A stretch of 64,000 nucleotides of DNA from Serripes groenlandicus (GCA_031761405.1 JASEVX010000010.1:35068753-35132752), one strand, 5' to 3'. Counted from the first letter of the stretch, positions 22,330 through 35,616 are shown. The notes: a model not told the origin generated them from the sequence alone. Program-made: numbers and translations.

Positions 22330-24330
22330 GATTGACCTCAATGTCAGTGTTGTTAGGTAACGACGACTGTGCTGTGACCCCACTAGTTTACTACAGTCGA
22401 TTTCTTTAAAGACATATGCAAATCACTGTAAATAAATTATAATTATTGAAAGGAGTTAAATCCATTGTGGTAAAAGTAGAAATTGCCTTCGATAAGCAAT
22501 ATCTCCTTTTGTCACGATGTTTTTCGAATATCGTCTGCTGCACATGCGTCTGTAAGCGTCTGTAAGCGGAAAATGGTTACGTCCTTCCCATGATATCGGA
22601 ACCCTTTCCGTGATACTGTAACAGTCGAAAATTGATAATATTGTTGAAAATGGAGCTAATGCTGACAATGAGCAATTCCTCCTTTTCACACAATGCTTTC
22701 AAACACGTTTCAAATTAATTCGTTCCATATTTAAACGTTTTACCATGGACATTCTTTCACTCTTTCTCCCTTCCGGACGAATTTTGAATAACATGCAAGA
22801 GATTAATGATAACGAGCATTTATGCCTTACATCTAGGGGAAAATATATAGTTGAAACCTTTATGGAGAAAGAGGAAATGGACACGCTAAACAATTTTTCC
22901 ACTTGTCACTATGAATGCAAATGCTGTTTGCTGCACTTGCGTCAAAAAACGACTGTAAGCGGGAAATAGTTGAACCGTTTCCGTTATAGCTACTTAGTTA
23001 CATACGAATATTGAAAGTATTTTTGCAAACGGAGCAATTGCTGACAATGAGCAGTTCCTCAATTTCAAACATTACTTTGAAACATGAATCAAGTTGTTTT
23101 TCTTTAATCTAGATAACGAAAACATTTGCCTATAGTTATTAGATTAACCTTTGCCCCTTTTAGACAAATGTTGACTTACCTTAACAAATGACTGATAATC
23201 ATCAAGAGTTCCTTTTCCACAACGTTTTCATCACTATTCAAAATTATACTTTCATCATTTCAGGTCAATATTTTAGCCTTAGTTCAATGTTGTTTGCTGT
23301 ATATTTAGTCTATGTGGTCAAGTGTACGGAAGACTGTAAACAAACTTGTTATTACATAATTCGTCCAAAGAGAGAGCGTCCTACTGTGTAAACACAATGA
23401 AAGAATGATTCTAACGGTCTCACAGCTACTGGGGAATTGCTGGTAAAACAGGGCGCGTTTTATGTTGAATATTTTCATATGTCGCTGGAAAATATATATT
23501 TGTATATGTCTGTCAGTATGTCGACCCAACTAGGATATAGAAATTCAATCTACAAATTAGAGATTAGTTAATTTCAACATACATACGAGTTACAACAGCA
23601 AGGTCATTATTTATTTTATAAGTTCGTTAATGAGTACTTCACCAAACTTTGTACTTTGTCCTGGGCGACTGACTGTATATCCGTCTGTCCGTTACGATTT
23701 GCATTAATTGGTTAAAAAGTTGTTTCTGTTTGGTGAATCCATATCAAAGTCGTCTCACTTATACATTGGGATGAGGAGACCGATACACTATTTCGATAAC
23801 AAATCTGATCTGTATTTTAAGGTGTAAACTCATATACTTCTTCTGTTATTGTCTCAATAGATGTTCAATGTATCCATTTAAGGCGTGGTGTATAGGAAAC
23901 GTATGAGTTACAGATGTGCAGTGCACAATAAACATAACTCTAGCATGCTTTCGATTGTTTTTCATTTGTCAGCATGACTCCAATATACATTGTGGATCTT
24001 TAGTGTTTTCTGAACTGGAAATATTATAATTAAGGCTCGCTGCTCGGTTTTTTGGTCAATCTTTTGCCCTTTGTGATTTATTTTGTTTATATAAAAAAAG
24101 TGTCAAACTTTGATAAATAAGGTGTTGGTTATTGGCAGGCAATATGTTGTTTCAAACAAGTTTGGTTTGGTTTGTTTAAAGGTCGATGATTCATTGTTTC
24201 AACAATGTTTGTCCATATTAACTATGCCATATATTCTCAACTTACGTATGCCCCTTTACCATCAGCGCTATCAGCACTTTGATTTTACCTGCAGTATCCA
24301 ACACTTACGATGGCCCACCATTTTACTATT
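22330..24330. repeat. Duplicated block, copy 1
   Basis: Collinear in direct orientation with 44,150-46,220. Shared landmarks are GTTAGGTAAC, ATATGCAAATCACTGTAAA, GCTGACAATGAGCAATTCCT, ATGGACATTCTTTCACTC and TGTTATTGGCAGGCA (approximate match). This copy keeps the middle intact, with several MITE fragments (22,455-22,580; 22,600-22,980; 23,010-23,080). Confidence 0.75.
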
Positions 24331-24339
24331 ATTTTCTAT

Positions 24340-26234
24340 CAACCATTCAAATAAGAACTAAGGTGGCAAATAATAGTTGCTGTCGGGATATTCGGATTTT
24401 GGCCAAGGGTGAAAAATTAAATAATGATAAATAGTAAATTTTGGGTAAATGGTTGATTATATAGTGTTTATAAATATGAAAAGTAAGATCTCATCATAAG
24501 CTTTGATTTTGAGGTTGGACCCACTTCTCCTTCTGATTCATGATATTAGGGACAGGCGTCACTGAGACGCGTGACAACACTACTTACGGAGCTAGGCGTG
24601 AATTTAGAGGTACATTTAAATACGAGCTTTCGCATCCAAGATTGCCCGTAAAGGAGTCGAAAACACATGCTATTTCTGACAGCATTCACAGATTGCCTAT
24701 TTAAGAAGCTCTTCAATTTTAAGCTAACTCCCTGCGTTTTTGTTGGGTGATTTTTGGAGTAAGGGGTAATATTGGTATTTTTGTTCAACTTTTCTCACCC
24801 TGTTTCAGACCACTTTTGTGGCAAATTCTTGCCATACAATTGACTGAGAGTGTCAATTTACAGTCTGGCTCTCCTTGACACAGGACAATCTTTGGTAAAT
24901 ATTGAGATAATAAAAGTTCGGGTGTTTCAAGGAAACAGACAATCAGATTTTTGAACTAGTAACATTTGTGCCAAATCAGTTTCAAATTGAATCAAATTGA
25001 ATCAGAGTACTGTTTGGCCAGAAGTGCAAAAGGTCAAACAAGCTATTTCTCTTTTTCTCTTTAAATCCGTAGAATATTATCTCAACGGGGAAATTACTAC
25101 TACAATATGCTCACCTTATTCATAGTTCTTCAAGTTGTAGGAGGTTCATCTTGTTCAGTTCTTCATCCCCATGTATGGATATTGACTGCTTGGCGTCTGC
25201 ATTGTATATGGGTGCCAGTTTGTACTGCCCATGGGAAGAGGGGTAAACTTTGGCAGTCTGTGTGAACATTGAAGATCAAAACAACTAAAATGATGTTTGT
25301 TTTGTTTTTTAAACAAGATGGACTGACTTAAATCACTCAACTTATTCAAAAGAGCTTAAATAGTTGTTAATGATCTCACTTTATACACATAAGGAAAACA
25401 AGCAACATCCAATGATGGCCGTGATTAGCAACAGCTCAGTATAATTTCAACAAACTTACCAGAGCCCAAGGAATAATTGTGTCCAATTATTTTAAAATCG
25501 GCCAGTGTTTTTGTGCTAGATTATTAAAGTTTCAATTAAACCAAAGTAAAATGTGAACAGTTGTTTTTTATGTGCTTTTTGTACACACAGGAACTACCAC
25601 TCGGTATCTATAATGAGTTTATGATCTGTTATCCGAGGCACATTGGTAAACATTAAAATAGTTACCATATATGAATCGTATTATTTAACAAACGTCTAAA
25701 TCGTTTACGCATTCCATGGTCTCAAATTATAATTTAATTGAGCCAATGCAAGAGAAAAGGTTTAAGCTGCCTTTTGTGAACATCAAAGATCCAAATCAAA
25801 TTATGTGCATCCGCACTCTGTGATCGCAATATACCCTGTTCACACAATACGTACACAAGCTTGTTAGAAGATCATGAGCAGATGGATAAGATGATCTCAA
25901 CCTACACTGTTCAGATATGCCAACTTGTACATGTTCTCATGCACTCAGCCATTTGAACCAAAGCCTATGTCTTGCGGGTACTCACAATACCTGTACCATC
26001 ATGACGATGGTGCCTACATCTTAGACTGTATATTTGTTATAATTGACCTATATGATATACACAAGATACAGTTTACTCCTCTTTAACAAGGTTTCCTGCG
26101 TCACATGCTCGTTTATTATCTCTATGAGATCATTAAACAACATTGAAATAAAAGAGAAATAGTTACAAATTCGAAATTAGAAAATAATTTTAACAATAGT
26201 TTTTACTTGGAATTGAACATACTGCAACATAGTA
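24340..26234. other. No gene seen
   Basis: A repeat fragment at 25,375-25,560 (ACATAAGGAAAACAAGCAAC and CCAAGGAATAATTGTGTCC) belongs to the element family at 61,320-62,245. No supported exon elsewhere. Confidence 0.4.
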
Positions 26235-27575
26235 TGCAAGTGTTGATATCATGTAATGCTAATAGATGTTAAACATGCTACATTCGCTATGAGTTGCATG
26301 TCAGGGATCAAAGCCGATATACATGATATCAATCATTCAATTGAATGTGATATAGTGGCAGCACTTCGTGTAAAATTAAACAATATATAATAGTGCATGA
26401 CAAACGTCGTATGTTTCTTCCGAAGTGTATTTACAAAGCTGAGTATTTATCCATTAGCAATTTGTAATTTTAACCAAATAATAATAGAAAGGTTTTTTAT
26501 CACAAGTTCAACTGTTGACATCGATTGGGTCGGAGAGCAGCTATCATACAATACTATTTCACCTGCCGATCACCTATGTTTGAAAATACTAAGCGTGCAG
26601 CATCTCACACACTTTGCGACTTTGTCAACGTTTAATATGAGAGTGCTGCTGCTTGCTTTCGAAACAGCAAACTTATATGCGGTAAATGGTTTTAACAAAA
26701 CCTTCACCTATCGATTGGAAAGAGTTGACTCTTTATTCGGAGAAAATGGTTAAGTTATAATTACGCTGCAGATTATTTATACAAATATCAATCAATATGC
26801 TTGTAAGTTGATGCAGGAAAGCACATAAGTACCCACAGATACATCACAGGTTCATATGTGTTTAATGTAACATACTACTTTGAGCAAAAATGAATACACA
26901 AACAGTTTTGAGGACACCACCGAGAGGAATGTCAGTCCAAATGTGACTACTGAGGAAAGGTGGATGTTTAATAAATGTCAAATATATATAAGAAAGTGTT
27001 AACCTTCTTGACAAATGGCCGTCATTTTGTATTTTCAAATGGCTACCAAGCTTTCAATGAAAGAAGGATCGGACTATTGCCGGTTTAAAACAAATTAGCT
27101 GCATAACAGAGGTGACCGCTTAAACACATTTAACCAAACTGCATTACCAAGAAAGGCTCTATATCAAACTTTATTTACAAATTCACTGTTTCAGAAAATA
27201 TAGTTTTCACGAAATATCTGAGGTAAAAATGGCCACACTAAACATTTAAAGTAATAGAGTAACCAAATATCCAAAACATTTATCACTGGGACTGTAGACC
27301 ATAGCCAAACCTTTTAACTTATTTCATTTCTGTGGATATTCAGGCACACACTGAGTATCTAAAGCCAGAGCTCTAGAAAATGGGCGTTTTGCTTCTTCTA
27401 AAATCTTTATGTGAGCCATTAGCACTTTGTTTTGGGTACTCACAACAATCGTCCCAATGAGACGATTGTTTTGAGTACCCACATCATAGGGTTTGTTTAG
27501 ATAATAGGAGAGATATTTTGGGAAAAGAGCTGTAAACCCCTCTTTAACTGAACATCTGTTAATAGGAAAAATAGC
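26235..27575. repeat. 1.35-kb inverted repeat, left arm
   Basis: Complementary to 39,920-41,305. Shared stretches include GACATCGATTGGGTCGG, AAAGAGTTGACTCTTTATTC, TGACGGCCATTTGTCAAGAA (one strand) and GCACACACTGAGTATCTAAA. I judge identity high, with small indels. The right arm lies 12.3 kb away in opposite orientation. Confidence 0.85.
27324..27555 (-). CDS. Unidentified terminal exon-like frame, present in both inverted arms
   Basis: On the minus strand an acceptor-like TTTTTCCTATTAACAG precedes a 232-bp frame ending at TGA (27,324-27,326). It includes LFPKYLSYYLNKPYD near the start and ends in LDTQCVPEYPQK. The other arm (39,926-40,156, plus) keeps the acceptor-like AAACAG, most of the sequence and the same stop, but has lost a base in the GAGGGG run and changed the TGAGTACCC region, breaking the frame. 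That pattern fits a formerly coding last exon plus 3' UTR duplicated with inversion. I do not recognise the family. Confidence 0.35.
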
Positions 27576-27684
27576 CAATGAGCTCAATAAAAAAAATGAG
27601 TAGTCCAAAATGCGTGCAGCTGTTACAGAAAGTGAATAATCAATATGTTAATAAGAATTTACAACAAAGGAACGCTTTACAAGT

Positions 27685-27912
27685 ATGAGGACTTTAAATA
27701 AGACAGTTGTTTATTTAACAATATTGTTCTGTGTTTATATCATATGGTCTTTTTATGTTAAATTCAAATATATGACAAGTGACAGTTACCTGAATCGATT
27801 GGGAGGAATTATGTCACACAATGAGGGAACTGCAAAAGTTACAGTTTCCAACTTAAATGTTACTAATTCTAAGGGAAGATTTAGCTACACAGACATGGAG
27901 TCTAATGCAGTG
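27685..27912 (+). CDS. CHST15-type sulfotransferase, exon 1 (membrane anchor)
   Basis: ATG at 27,685 opens a 76-codon frame ending exactly at a GTATGT donor (phase 0). Residues 1-8 are cytosolic with Arg and Lys. About residues 9-26 (VYLTILFCVYIIWSFYV) form one hydrophobic signal-anchor, then a polar stem with two N-glycosylation sequons (Asn-Val-Thr, and Asn-Leu-Asn before it). This is the type II topology of Golgi sulfotransferases. Joined to 38,200, the frame continues without change as VPWTYDERF, so it is the first coding exon of that gene. The Met is the first in frame after the upstream inverted repeat. A decayed duplicate lies at 36,154. Confidence 0.75.
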
Positions 27913-29147
27913 GTATGTATATGAATCATTTAATTATGTTTCCGATATCTGGCGTTAAGACATAATTCTTGAAAATGGTAATAGGTTTCAAATGTATGAA
28001 TTAGATAAATTTAACAAAAGTGAAATGTAGATGCATTCATTATTTTTTATTCTACGATCTCCTGATCGTTGTTTTGACTGTCAGTGTTCATTTTCTTTTC
28101 AGTCTTCGCAAAAACACATTCTCGATCGGAAGTTGTTGTTTATACACTTAGCACATTTTGAATGAGTGTAACTCTTTTTATTCATCAACATTTTTACACG
28201 AAATTGTGAACATTCGCCATTGAATCAGCGTAGATCATGATCATATGGTCAGATAATCAGATTTATGAAGAACGGCGCGTAAAACCATGCATCAACTTAA
28301 ACAACAAATGGTGGGTTGGTGCGAATTTGTTTAAAGCAGTATTATTGCTCAAATTTGACGTTAATTAGAAGCAAAGAGAAGCTAATAATCGCATAGTTTA
28401 CATTAAATAAACACGTTTGAGCTATATAACGTAATTCAAAAATCTTACTGAGTAACAGAAAGCGAGTAAAAAACTCAACCTGTATAAATTAATTTTCGTC
28501 ATCGATTCCTTTCGTTCCGTTATTTGGTATTGCGCATGCCCGAGAAGTATCAAAGACTCAAAATGAAGGTAGGTACTGAAGTCATCTGAATGATTCATTT
28601 TACTTTCGATGTTATAGTAGTTTTTGTTTACACCCGACCTTCAAAAATTGATTTTATATTGAGGAAATAACCCAATGCAACATACTGTTTGAGGTTAAGT
28701 GCGACAAAATAATTACGTTTTCAGAAAATCGATACAAGACATGAGCAAGGTGGAAAGGGGTTCCTATGGGACAATTACCTGTACATATCGTTTGATTGTA
28801 ACATTGCTCCTAAACATGAATGGTTTGCTCAATAGCATTCGATTTAATCAATATAGTTAATGTTCTGTTTAAGTATCTCGTTAATGTATCAATAGTACAG
28901 AGGCAGTATTATTACAGAGATGTATGAATATATTTTATGTTGGTTGTACAGATGTTCAACTGGATTTATCACGTCAATTGCCCCGAATCCGTGTTTGACC
29001 AAAATCGGTGACCCTTTTCATTTCAATTTGAAGAACTATGTGCCGTTGTTGGTTGTTGTTGTCTCCAGTGTAAACACATCTCTATGTGCTGTTATTAGTT
29101 TTTGTTTTCTCCAGTGTAAACAAATCGATTTGATTTTTTTAATGGAA
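27913..29147. other. Intron 1 of the sulfotransferase, proximal part
   Basis: The first 110 bp are duplicated at 36,378-36,482. The rest is AT-rich, without a supported exon. Confidence 0.5.
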
Positions 29148-29625
29148 GTCAAATACTAAATAAGTCGAGGGTGTCAAAAAGCTCCTGTTTATTCTGCTAA
29201 GTATTTCTTTCTTTCTGACTAAGCACTGAACTGCCATTGAATGTCTTTAATTACACAGACTGGGGCAAACATGTTTTTGTCTTTTCTAGTCATTTTAGTA
29301 TAAGATACATGTACATGTACTTTAAAGATTTTAGCATGCCACCAGTAGATGTCAATTTCACAAAATCCAGAATTATAGATCAAGGCCCAACATTTTGTTC
29401 AATTTAAGTCAAATCCTAAATAAGTCCGGAGTGCCAAAAAGTCCTTGATTATTCTGCTAAATATTTCTTTTCTTCTGACTGAGCACTGAACTGCACCTGA
29501 ATTTCTTTAATAAAACCGACCCAGTTATATCACTTTTTTCTAGGCTAGTCAGACATGTTGATTATTGAAATCCGGATGTGCACTTCACAAAATCCAGAAA
29601 TATAGATCAGAGACGTTAACTTAAT
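29148..29625. repeat. Diverged tandem duplication, about 260 bp
   Basis: GTCAAATACTAAATAAGTC and GTCAAATCCTAAATAAGTC begin at 29,148 and 29,408. Both continue through TTATTCTGCTAA, GAGCACTGAACTGC (or AAGCACTGAACTGC) and CACAAAATCCAGAA. Confidence 0.75.
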
Positions 29626-31194
29626 AGAAATATACACGTTTGTGTCTCTGTGTAATTCTCTTAGACTTTAACAAGCCCTTTTTATTAGTTATCCACATTT
29701 TTCAATTCCTTCAGTTGACAAATGTATTTCTAAGATCAATCCTGTTTTGAAAATTCACAAATATGTTTTTCATAACAATATTTCATGCCATCAGATGGAA
29801 AGCTGAAACTTGCAAACTCTAAAAGATACAGACAATAGCAAAAATAAACATATTAGGTTTCCTATCCATATCCACATAGTTGAGATATATAGGTGAAATT
29901 ATCCTCAAAACTGATATATATATAGCTCCCTCTGATGTAGGCTTCTACTGCAAATTGTTTCTTGCAGTATAATATTAAACATAATAGTGAAACGGAGGTG
30001 CCCGAATAATATTAATGTGAGAAATACTTCTGTACTAATGTTACCTAGACAATTTAATGTACATGAATGCTCAACAGATGAACATTTGTCCATTGCAAAT
30101 ATACATATTACATATAAATGTTTATATATTTACTTACTTATATATAACTGTTAAGTTAAGGGGGAAATACTATTACCAGTATTTTTATATATTTCTTCTT
30201 TTGAACTAACATCAGCAATAAATCACAATTCTTTCATAAATCAACATATGTTAACATGAATGTCAAGCTTTTTTGGAGGGATACAAATGCCGAGTAATTG
30301 TCAAATTGTTAAAGTTCAAGTTTGATTCTGTGAAACTACAGTTTGAAATGAGAAAATGTTTAATTTCCTTGAGAGAGATAGATAACAAATGTATTATTCA
30401 AAGTCCAATGTAGCTTTTCTCAATTTCAGGTGATGGATTATTGAGCTTATTGAATTGAAGATAACTAAATATAAGACTGTAAAGACATTTTATTTTTATT
30501 AACGACAGTCTATGTAATAATGGGAGATTCAAGAATAAGCCCATTTTTGAGAATCATACTGTTTTGCTGCCTTGAAGTCACAGTGATTAGTTTGTTTACA
30601 GATGACTGTTAAATGTTGATGAAATGTCAGAGGACAAATTCTAAGATATATTAAGAAATTGGCAGACAGAGAACCATCAATGTTAGGATTTACTTCATCC
30701 TAGTTACCCCAGGATGCCAAACACATGATGACAGTAGATGCAAAATGTGAAAGTAGCAGATGCAGACGTATACCAACAGAGAAGCAGAGGGAGTGTTGTG
30801 ACTTTCCCCAAGAAAGATGGATGTCTGTGTTTACAGAAAGTAGATGTCTAAATGTGAAAGATGATTTTATGATTTGGTAGATATAAATTGTATAATCAAT
30901 TCATGAAAGAGGTGGCCTTAATAATAATAGTGTTAAGAAGGTTTTCTACAATTTGACCTAGTGAATTTATGTTTGACTCCATAGGACCCAGTTCTGAAAA
31001 CTGACTGAAATTTGAAGAAGATAGAAATGTTCTGATTTACTTTCCTAAACATTGGATGTTTAATGTATCCTATAGTATTCACAAGGTAGTAATACCCCAC
31101 AACTTTAACAAGGGCTGTCAATTCAAGGGAAACATTCGTTTTAATGTTTGACAAAAGTCAATGAGATTAGAGTATTCCATCTGCTACCAATGGG
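29626..31194. other. Intronic DNA, nothing recognised
   Basis: AT-rich, without supported exons or clear repeats. Confidence 0.4.
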
Positions 31195-31440
31195 TTAACA
31201 GTCCATTTACAAAAGCAGTCAGTTGACACTTTTGGATGCCTCTACAGCAGATGGGGTTTCAAAACATTGTGACAAATATTGAAATTTATTATAATGAGCT
31301 ATTACGCCAATTGCCACAATCTTTTGAATTCTATTCAAATTTCAATGTTTATACTTTAATTTATAGAGATGTTTTAATTGTTTCAGTTTTGATTTCAAAA
31401 TCATATGTTGCAGAGTTGTGGTATGTGAGAAAGGGGAAAA
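31195..31440. mobile_element. TTAA MITE, long diverged copy
   Basis: Starts TTAACAGTCCATTTAC and contains GCCTCTACAGCAGATG, AAAACATTGTGACAAA, ATTGCCACAATC and an end GGTATGTGAGAAAGGGGAAA. Confidence 0.6.
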
Positions 31441-31559
31441 CTAGACCATTGTTTTAGTCTGATTGTCATATGTTTATGTGAAAAGGTAGTATTGTGGGAG
31501 TATTAATCAGTTTCAGTCATATCTCTATGATAAACAGTATATATACAAATTATAGTGTT

Positions 31560-31870
31560 TCAAATGTAATATTGGTGATACTTGCATAAGCATATTGAAT
31601 CCTTGTCCAAACATTCCTGTGAAGTTGGGTTGAAATTTGTCTGGTGGTTATGGAGGACATGTTGTAGCTTAAAGTTAACAATCAACAGACATATATTGAT
31701 AAAAACACCTTGATCCTTTGACCAGAGGAGCAGTTTGTGTCCCCAGGGCTCTGTTGTTTAAACATAACATATGAGCTTCAACGACATGTCCTCTTAAACC
31801 AATGAACCAATACCAATACAATTTTTCAGTAATGTTTCTGTAGTGGTTCTCTTTCAAATTGTTTAAAGAT
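31560..31870. repeat. Dispersed repeat fragment
   Basis: CATTCCTGTGAAGTTGGGTTG and GAGGACATGTTGTAGCTTAA resemble 48,480-48,560 and 62,100-62,160, the 3' part of the element family seen complete at 61,320-62,245. Confidence 0.55.
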
Positions 31871-32099
31871 ATAATGCATTATTACAAATGTCCTTTACTG
31901 ATAAGCTATTTCATTTGCAATAAATTCCCACTCTTGATCAATTTTTAACCCTATTTAGCAGGGGCATTTGCTATGTTTCCTTTACAACCATGTTTTCATC
32001 TCGGTTCATCAATTATACTATATCATTTTTAAAGATTTTCATATGTGAATTAAGAAAAATTTAAAAGAAAAAGGTGAAATTCTAGAAAATTTAATTCAA

Positions 32100-32233
32100 T
32101 TAAAAAAGTTGAAAACATTGTAGCAAAATGAGAAATGGCTCATATTGAGCCTTTTCTTCTTTTGACTCAATGATTTCAATAGTCGTTTTAGAAAGAGTCT
32201 GCTGCAGATGTGTTGTATGTGGGAAATTATTAA
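32100..32233. mobile_element. TTAA MITE, 3' portion
   Basis: GTTGAAAACATTGTAGCAAAATG, GGCTCATATTGAGCC hairpin centre, GTCTGCTGCAGATGTGTTG and GTGGGAAATTATTAA. The 5' end is lost. Confidence 0.7.
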
Positions 32234-33327
32234 AACACATCAACTATAATATGTAGAAAACACTTTTAATATTCAATAACCTTTTTGTTGTAAAGACAAC
32301 AGAATATTTTTCATTACTTTAAAGTCAAAGCATGTGAACAGGCATATGTGACAGTGAATAGTGTAGACTTAGATTAGCAGGAACCTATGCAGTTTTGTCT
32401 GTCTACACTATTCATCAATAGCTTAATTTAAGCTTTTGAGAGTTGTTTATTTATGAATAGTCTGAATTGTAATCAGACTGCATAAATGCACAGACTGATC
32501 AGGGTCTACAACGCATCATTCTATATTTTTAAATTGGATAAGCTCAATTATAAATATATCTGCTACAATTTGGTTTTTTTTTTGTACGCTTTATGTACCA
32601 TCATCCTTTCCATGCCAACAGCATTGTCCATTTAGTCTTCTTCTTTAGCAATAGACTATTGGCTCTTATTTTAGTTATCTTCACAAAATATGCAGTGTAT
32701 CTTGTACTCTTCCTGTTGATTAGCCTTTGGTATCTATATTTAAAAAAAGATGATCTGAGAATTGTTATATTAACAATGACATTCCATTATGTTAACCCTT
32801 TCTGTGATAGACCACTTCGGAAAACATACTTGAAACGGTTTAGCCTAGTATTACCTTTTAGACAACTTATAAAAACATTCTTACAAAAGTTAAGTATTAC
32901 CTTTAAGACTACATGTACTTATGAAAACATTCTTGAAAAGGTTTAGTATTACCTTTTTTTACCATATATAATTATGCATGTTAATTCTCCTCTGAATCTG
33001 CTTGTCTGATTTCGAAATAAATAAGAAGAAATGTTCCTTCTGTGACCCTTTAAAAAATTGGTTCAAGCCATATAGATTTTTAAAAAAAAACATAGCCATC
33101 ACTTAAGATCAGAAAATATGAAAACAAGTTTTCATCTTTCTAGATTCAGAAATGCAAGTCCTAGGTTTTACCAGAGACACTATTGTAAATATGTCTCTGT
33201 TTTTTTTTCCGATTTCCCATAGTATTTGACCCAGAATCAAAAATATCCAAACTGGACCCAGATATCATTAAGATAAACTGTCTGACGAAGTTTCAACATG
33301 TTTAGTCAAAATGTAGTCTCTATATTG
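32234..33327. other. Intronic DNA with a 14-bp inverted repeat
   Basis: No exon. TGAATAGTGTAGAC at 32,355-32,368 pairs perfectly with 32,401-32,414. Confidence 0.5.
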
Positions 33328-33520
33328 TTAACCCTTTCCCAATTACAATAAATATACAGCAGATGACTGAAACACCCCACTGGAAAAGCTCTATAAGTTA
33401 AAGTCAACTTACTGAATAATAGTTTAACACATTGTGGCAAAAGAAGAAATTGTTTATAATGAGTGATTACTTCTTTAGTCACAATGTTTTGAAATGCGTC
33501 TGCAAGTAGGAAATGGTTAA
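33328..33520. mobile_element. TTAA MITE with both TTAA ends
   Basis: TTAACCCTTTCCCAATTACA at the left, AGGAAATGGTTAA at the right, both hairpin arms between. One of the better-bounded copies. Confidence 0.8.
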
Positions 33521-33679
33521 CATTTAGTGAAAGTTTGCATTGTACCCGACATTCCCCTCACAATAATGTAAATATGTTGGTCTAAAATGGCTACACAAAT
33601 AAGTATTAGTATGACAATTTTTTTTTTATCAGATCCAATAAAAGAATAAGAGATAAAACAGATTAAATGAATTAAATGT

Positions 33680-34018
33680 ATGCTTGTCAAAGACGATTTA
33701 CTAGCATATAGGTCGTCTCCCACTACAGCTTACATCGGCGGCGAATATTCGAGGGGTAGAAACCTATTGTTACATCAGGTGACCTATAAAATGAAACAAA
33801 CAATAGAGAAATCTCCCAGTAGTTTAAAACAGTTATACACACAATCTTGGAAGCGGCAAGGGCCGTGTATTTTCATGTTGTCCCGGAAGCAGGGACGACG
33901 ATCATGTTGCCGAGTTAATAATTACCCCTTTGGGGGCCCCATGAGTTGTACATGTCGTGTATACGTGACACTATTGTGTAAAGATATAGTGAATAACGAC
34001 TTCAAGCATAAGCAATGA
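33680..34018 (+). CDS. Unidentified 112-codon open frame
   Basis: ATG to TGA frame, locally richer in GC than its surroundings, with several Cys and Arg (GRRSCCRVNN, SCTCRVY). No domain recognised, no signal peptide, no matching splice context. It lies in the sulfotransferase intron. A chance frame is the simplest reading. Confidence 0.15.
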   Translation: MLVKDDLLAYRSSPTTAYIGGEYSRGRNLLLHQVTYKMKQTIEKSPSSLKQLYTQSWKRQGPCIFMLSRKQGRRSCCRVNNYPFGGPMSCTCRVYVTLLCKDIVNNDFKHKQ

Positions 34019-34523
34019 AGCACCGAGTTGTGTTTATATAAATATCGGTTTTATTAAAGTTTATGACTATCTTTAAATACATATTCAGGCATACAAGAAA
34101 TTTGGAGTTGTCAAAACCAACACAAAACAAACTTCCGAACAAAATAATTTGTTTTCCACAGATCCGTTAGTTTTCGATACGATCATAAATTCCCATTTTC
34201 CTTGCTAATGGTTACTCTCATTCTATTTTCATTTCTAAATCTTTTATCAGATGTTTCGTGCACGGCGTATGGATTTTGTGCCTGTCCGAACCGATTTAAG
34301 ATTCAACTTTGATTACACAAATGCGTCGATTGCAGTATGTATTGCGCATGTGTAAAAGGTCACGCAAGATATCAACTGCATCATATTAATTTCCGGTTCA
34401 TTTTTTAGAGTAATGTTAAAGCTTATCAAAATTAGAAAAATGCGAATTTGAGCAATAGTACAGCTTTATGCACGTGGTCAATTTGAATATTTAACAATAC
34501 TCACACCTAAAAAACACAAAATT

Positions 34524-34601
34524 GGGCGATTGTCAATTGAGCAACGTTAAATAGCCATTGGACTTGTCAATGCTGGTGTCAAACAATCTGAGGTTAGTAA
34601 A
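34524..34601 (+). pseudogene. Tc1/mariner-like transposase N-terminal fragment
   Basis: The frame reads GRLSIEQR, stop, IAIGLVNAGVKQSEVSK, resembling the N-terminal helix-turn-helix of Tc1-type transposases (Leu-Ser-x-Glu-x-Arg, then Ala-Ile-Gly, Ala-Gly, Glu-Val). One in-frame TAA is inside and the similarity ends at about 34,601. Only about 26 codons are recognisable. Confidence 0.4.
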
Positions 34602-35616
34602 GAAAAAATCCTTAATTTTAATAATCCAAACAAATGGTTAAATAAATGTAGGCTACGAACCGTTTTGATTGAAATATTCGTTGAATGTGAATTTATTGTT
34701 TTCCATAGCATTTTCCAAGTGTTTGACTTGAAATGAATATAATATGAGGACATATATATGTTTAATATATTTTGACATTTTCAGCACGATCAGACAAATA
34801 TTGATCAAAAAGGGTCAAATATATACCTGCATAGTTGTAAGTTTTGTTAAGTGTATGTGTGTTTATTTTCGAAACTGAGCCACGTTTCGTGAACACAAAC
34901 ATAACATATTGAGTGTATGCGTTTAAGAGCCCATGATCATTGTGTGACCATAATGCATGAAGCAGCTGTTTTCGATCACATGAGCTGAAGAGATATTTCC
35001 CGTTTATGTTATAATGTTTCAATTTCATCCATAATGGAGAGGAGTAGGCCTATAACGTGTTAAATGCACGTGTTATGTCTATAAATGCCCAACATAGTTT
35101 ATTTCTGCTATAACCAATTGAATAATCAAAAATGAAACATTTTATCAATTTTGAGAATTTCAATAAAGTTATAAAGTTCCAATTATATATAATCTACTGC
35201 TTTACAATAATCAAAAAATGACACTTAACAAAACGTTGTAGTTAATTGGGAATCGAACGTCCGTTATCTTAATGACACCTGGCTCTTTCCTAAATCTGTT
35301 TATATGAGTTATGCTACATTGGCTGGAAGCTAGTAGAGCTATGTAATGGCGAAGTGTCTGGCGTGCGTCAGTTTGCTAAGGTTTTTATTTGCATTTAGAA
35401 ACATGATCGCTTTGACACGAAATGGGTTTTTTCAGGTGTAAACTAGAGATCTAGGCTATAGTACTTTTACAATTTTGAACGTTTAAAGATTAGCCTAACT
35501 GACAATTATACCAATATACATGTAAACCCAAACGTACAACGCTGACCAGTTGTTTAGATCTGACGGTACACGGGCAATATAAGGTTATCTACGTCCATTG
35601 ATCTTGAGCAAGTCAT
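34602..35616. other. Intronic DNA, nothing recognised
   Basis: AT-rich; no supported exon or repeat. Confidence 0.4.

Noticed and set aside
22171..22383. 70-codon minus frame resembling a coding exon
   Set aside because: Most of it is the reverse of the MITE 3' region at 22,031-22,250 (GTCATCTGCTCC, GGGGGAATGGCTTAA).
26397..26753. 118-codon plus frame in the left inverted arm
   Set aside because: The right arm does not keep the frame, and the opposite strand has a better-supported frame in the same repeat.
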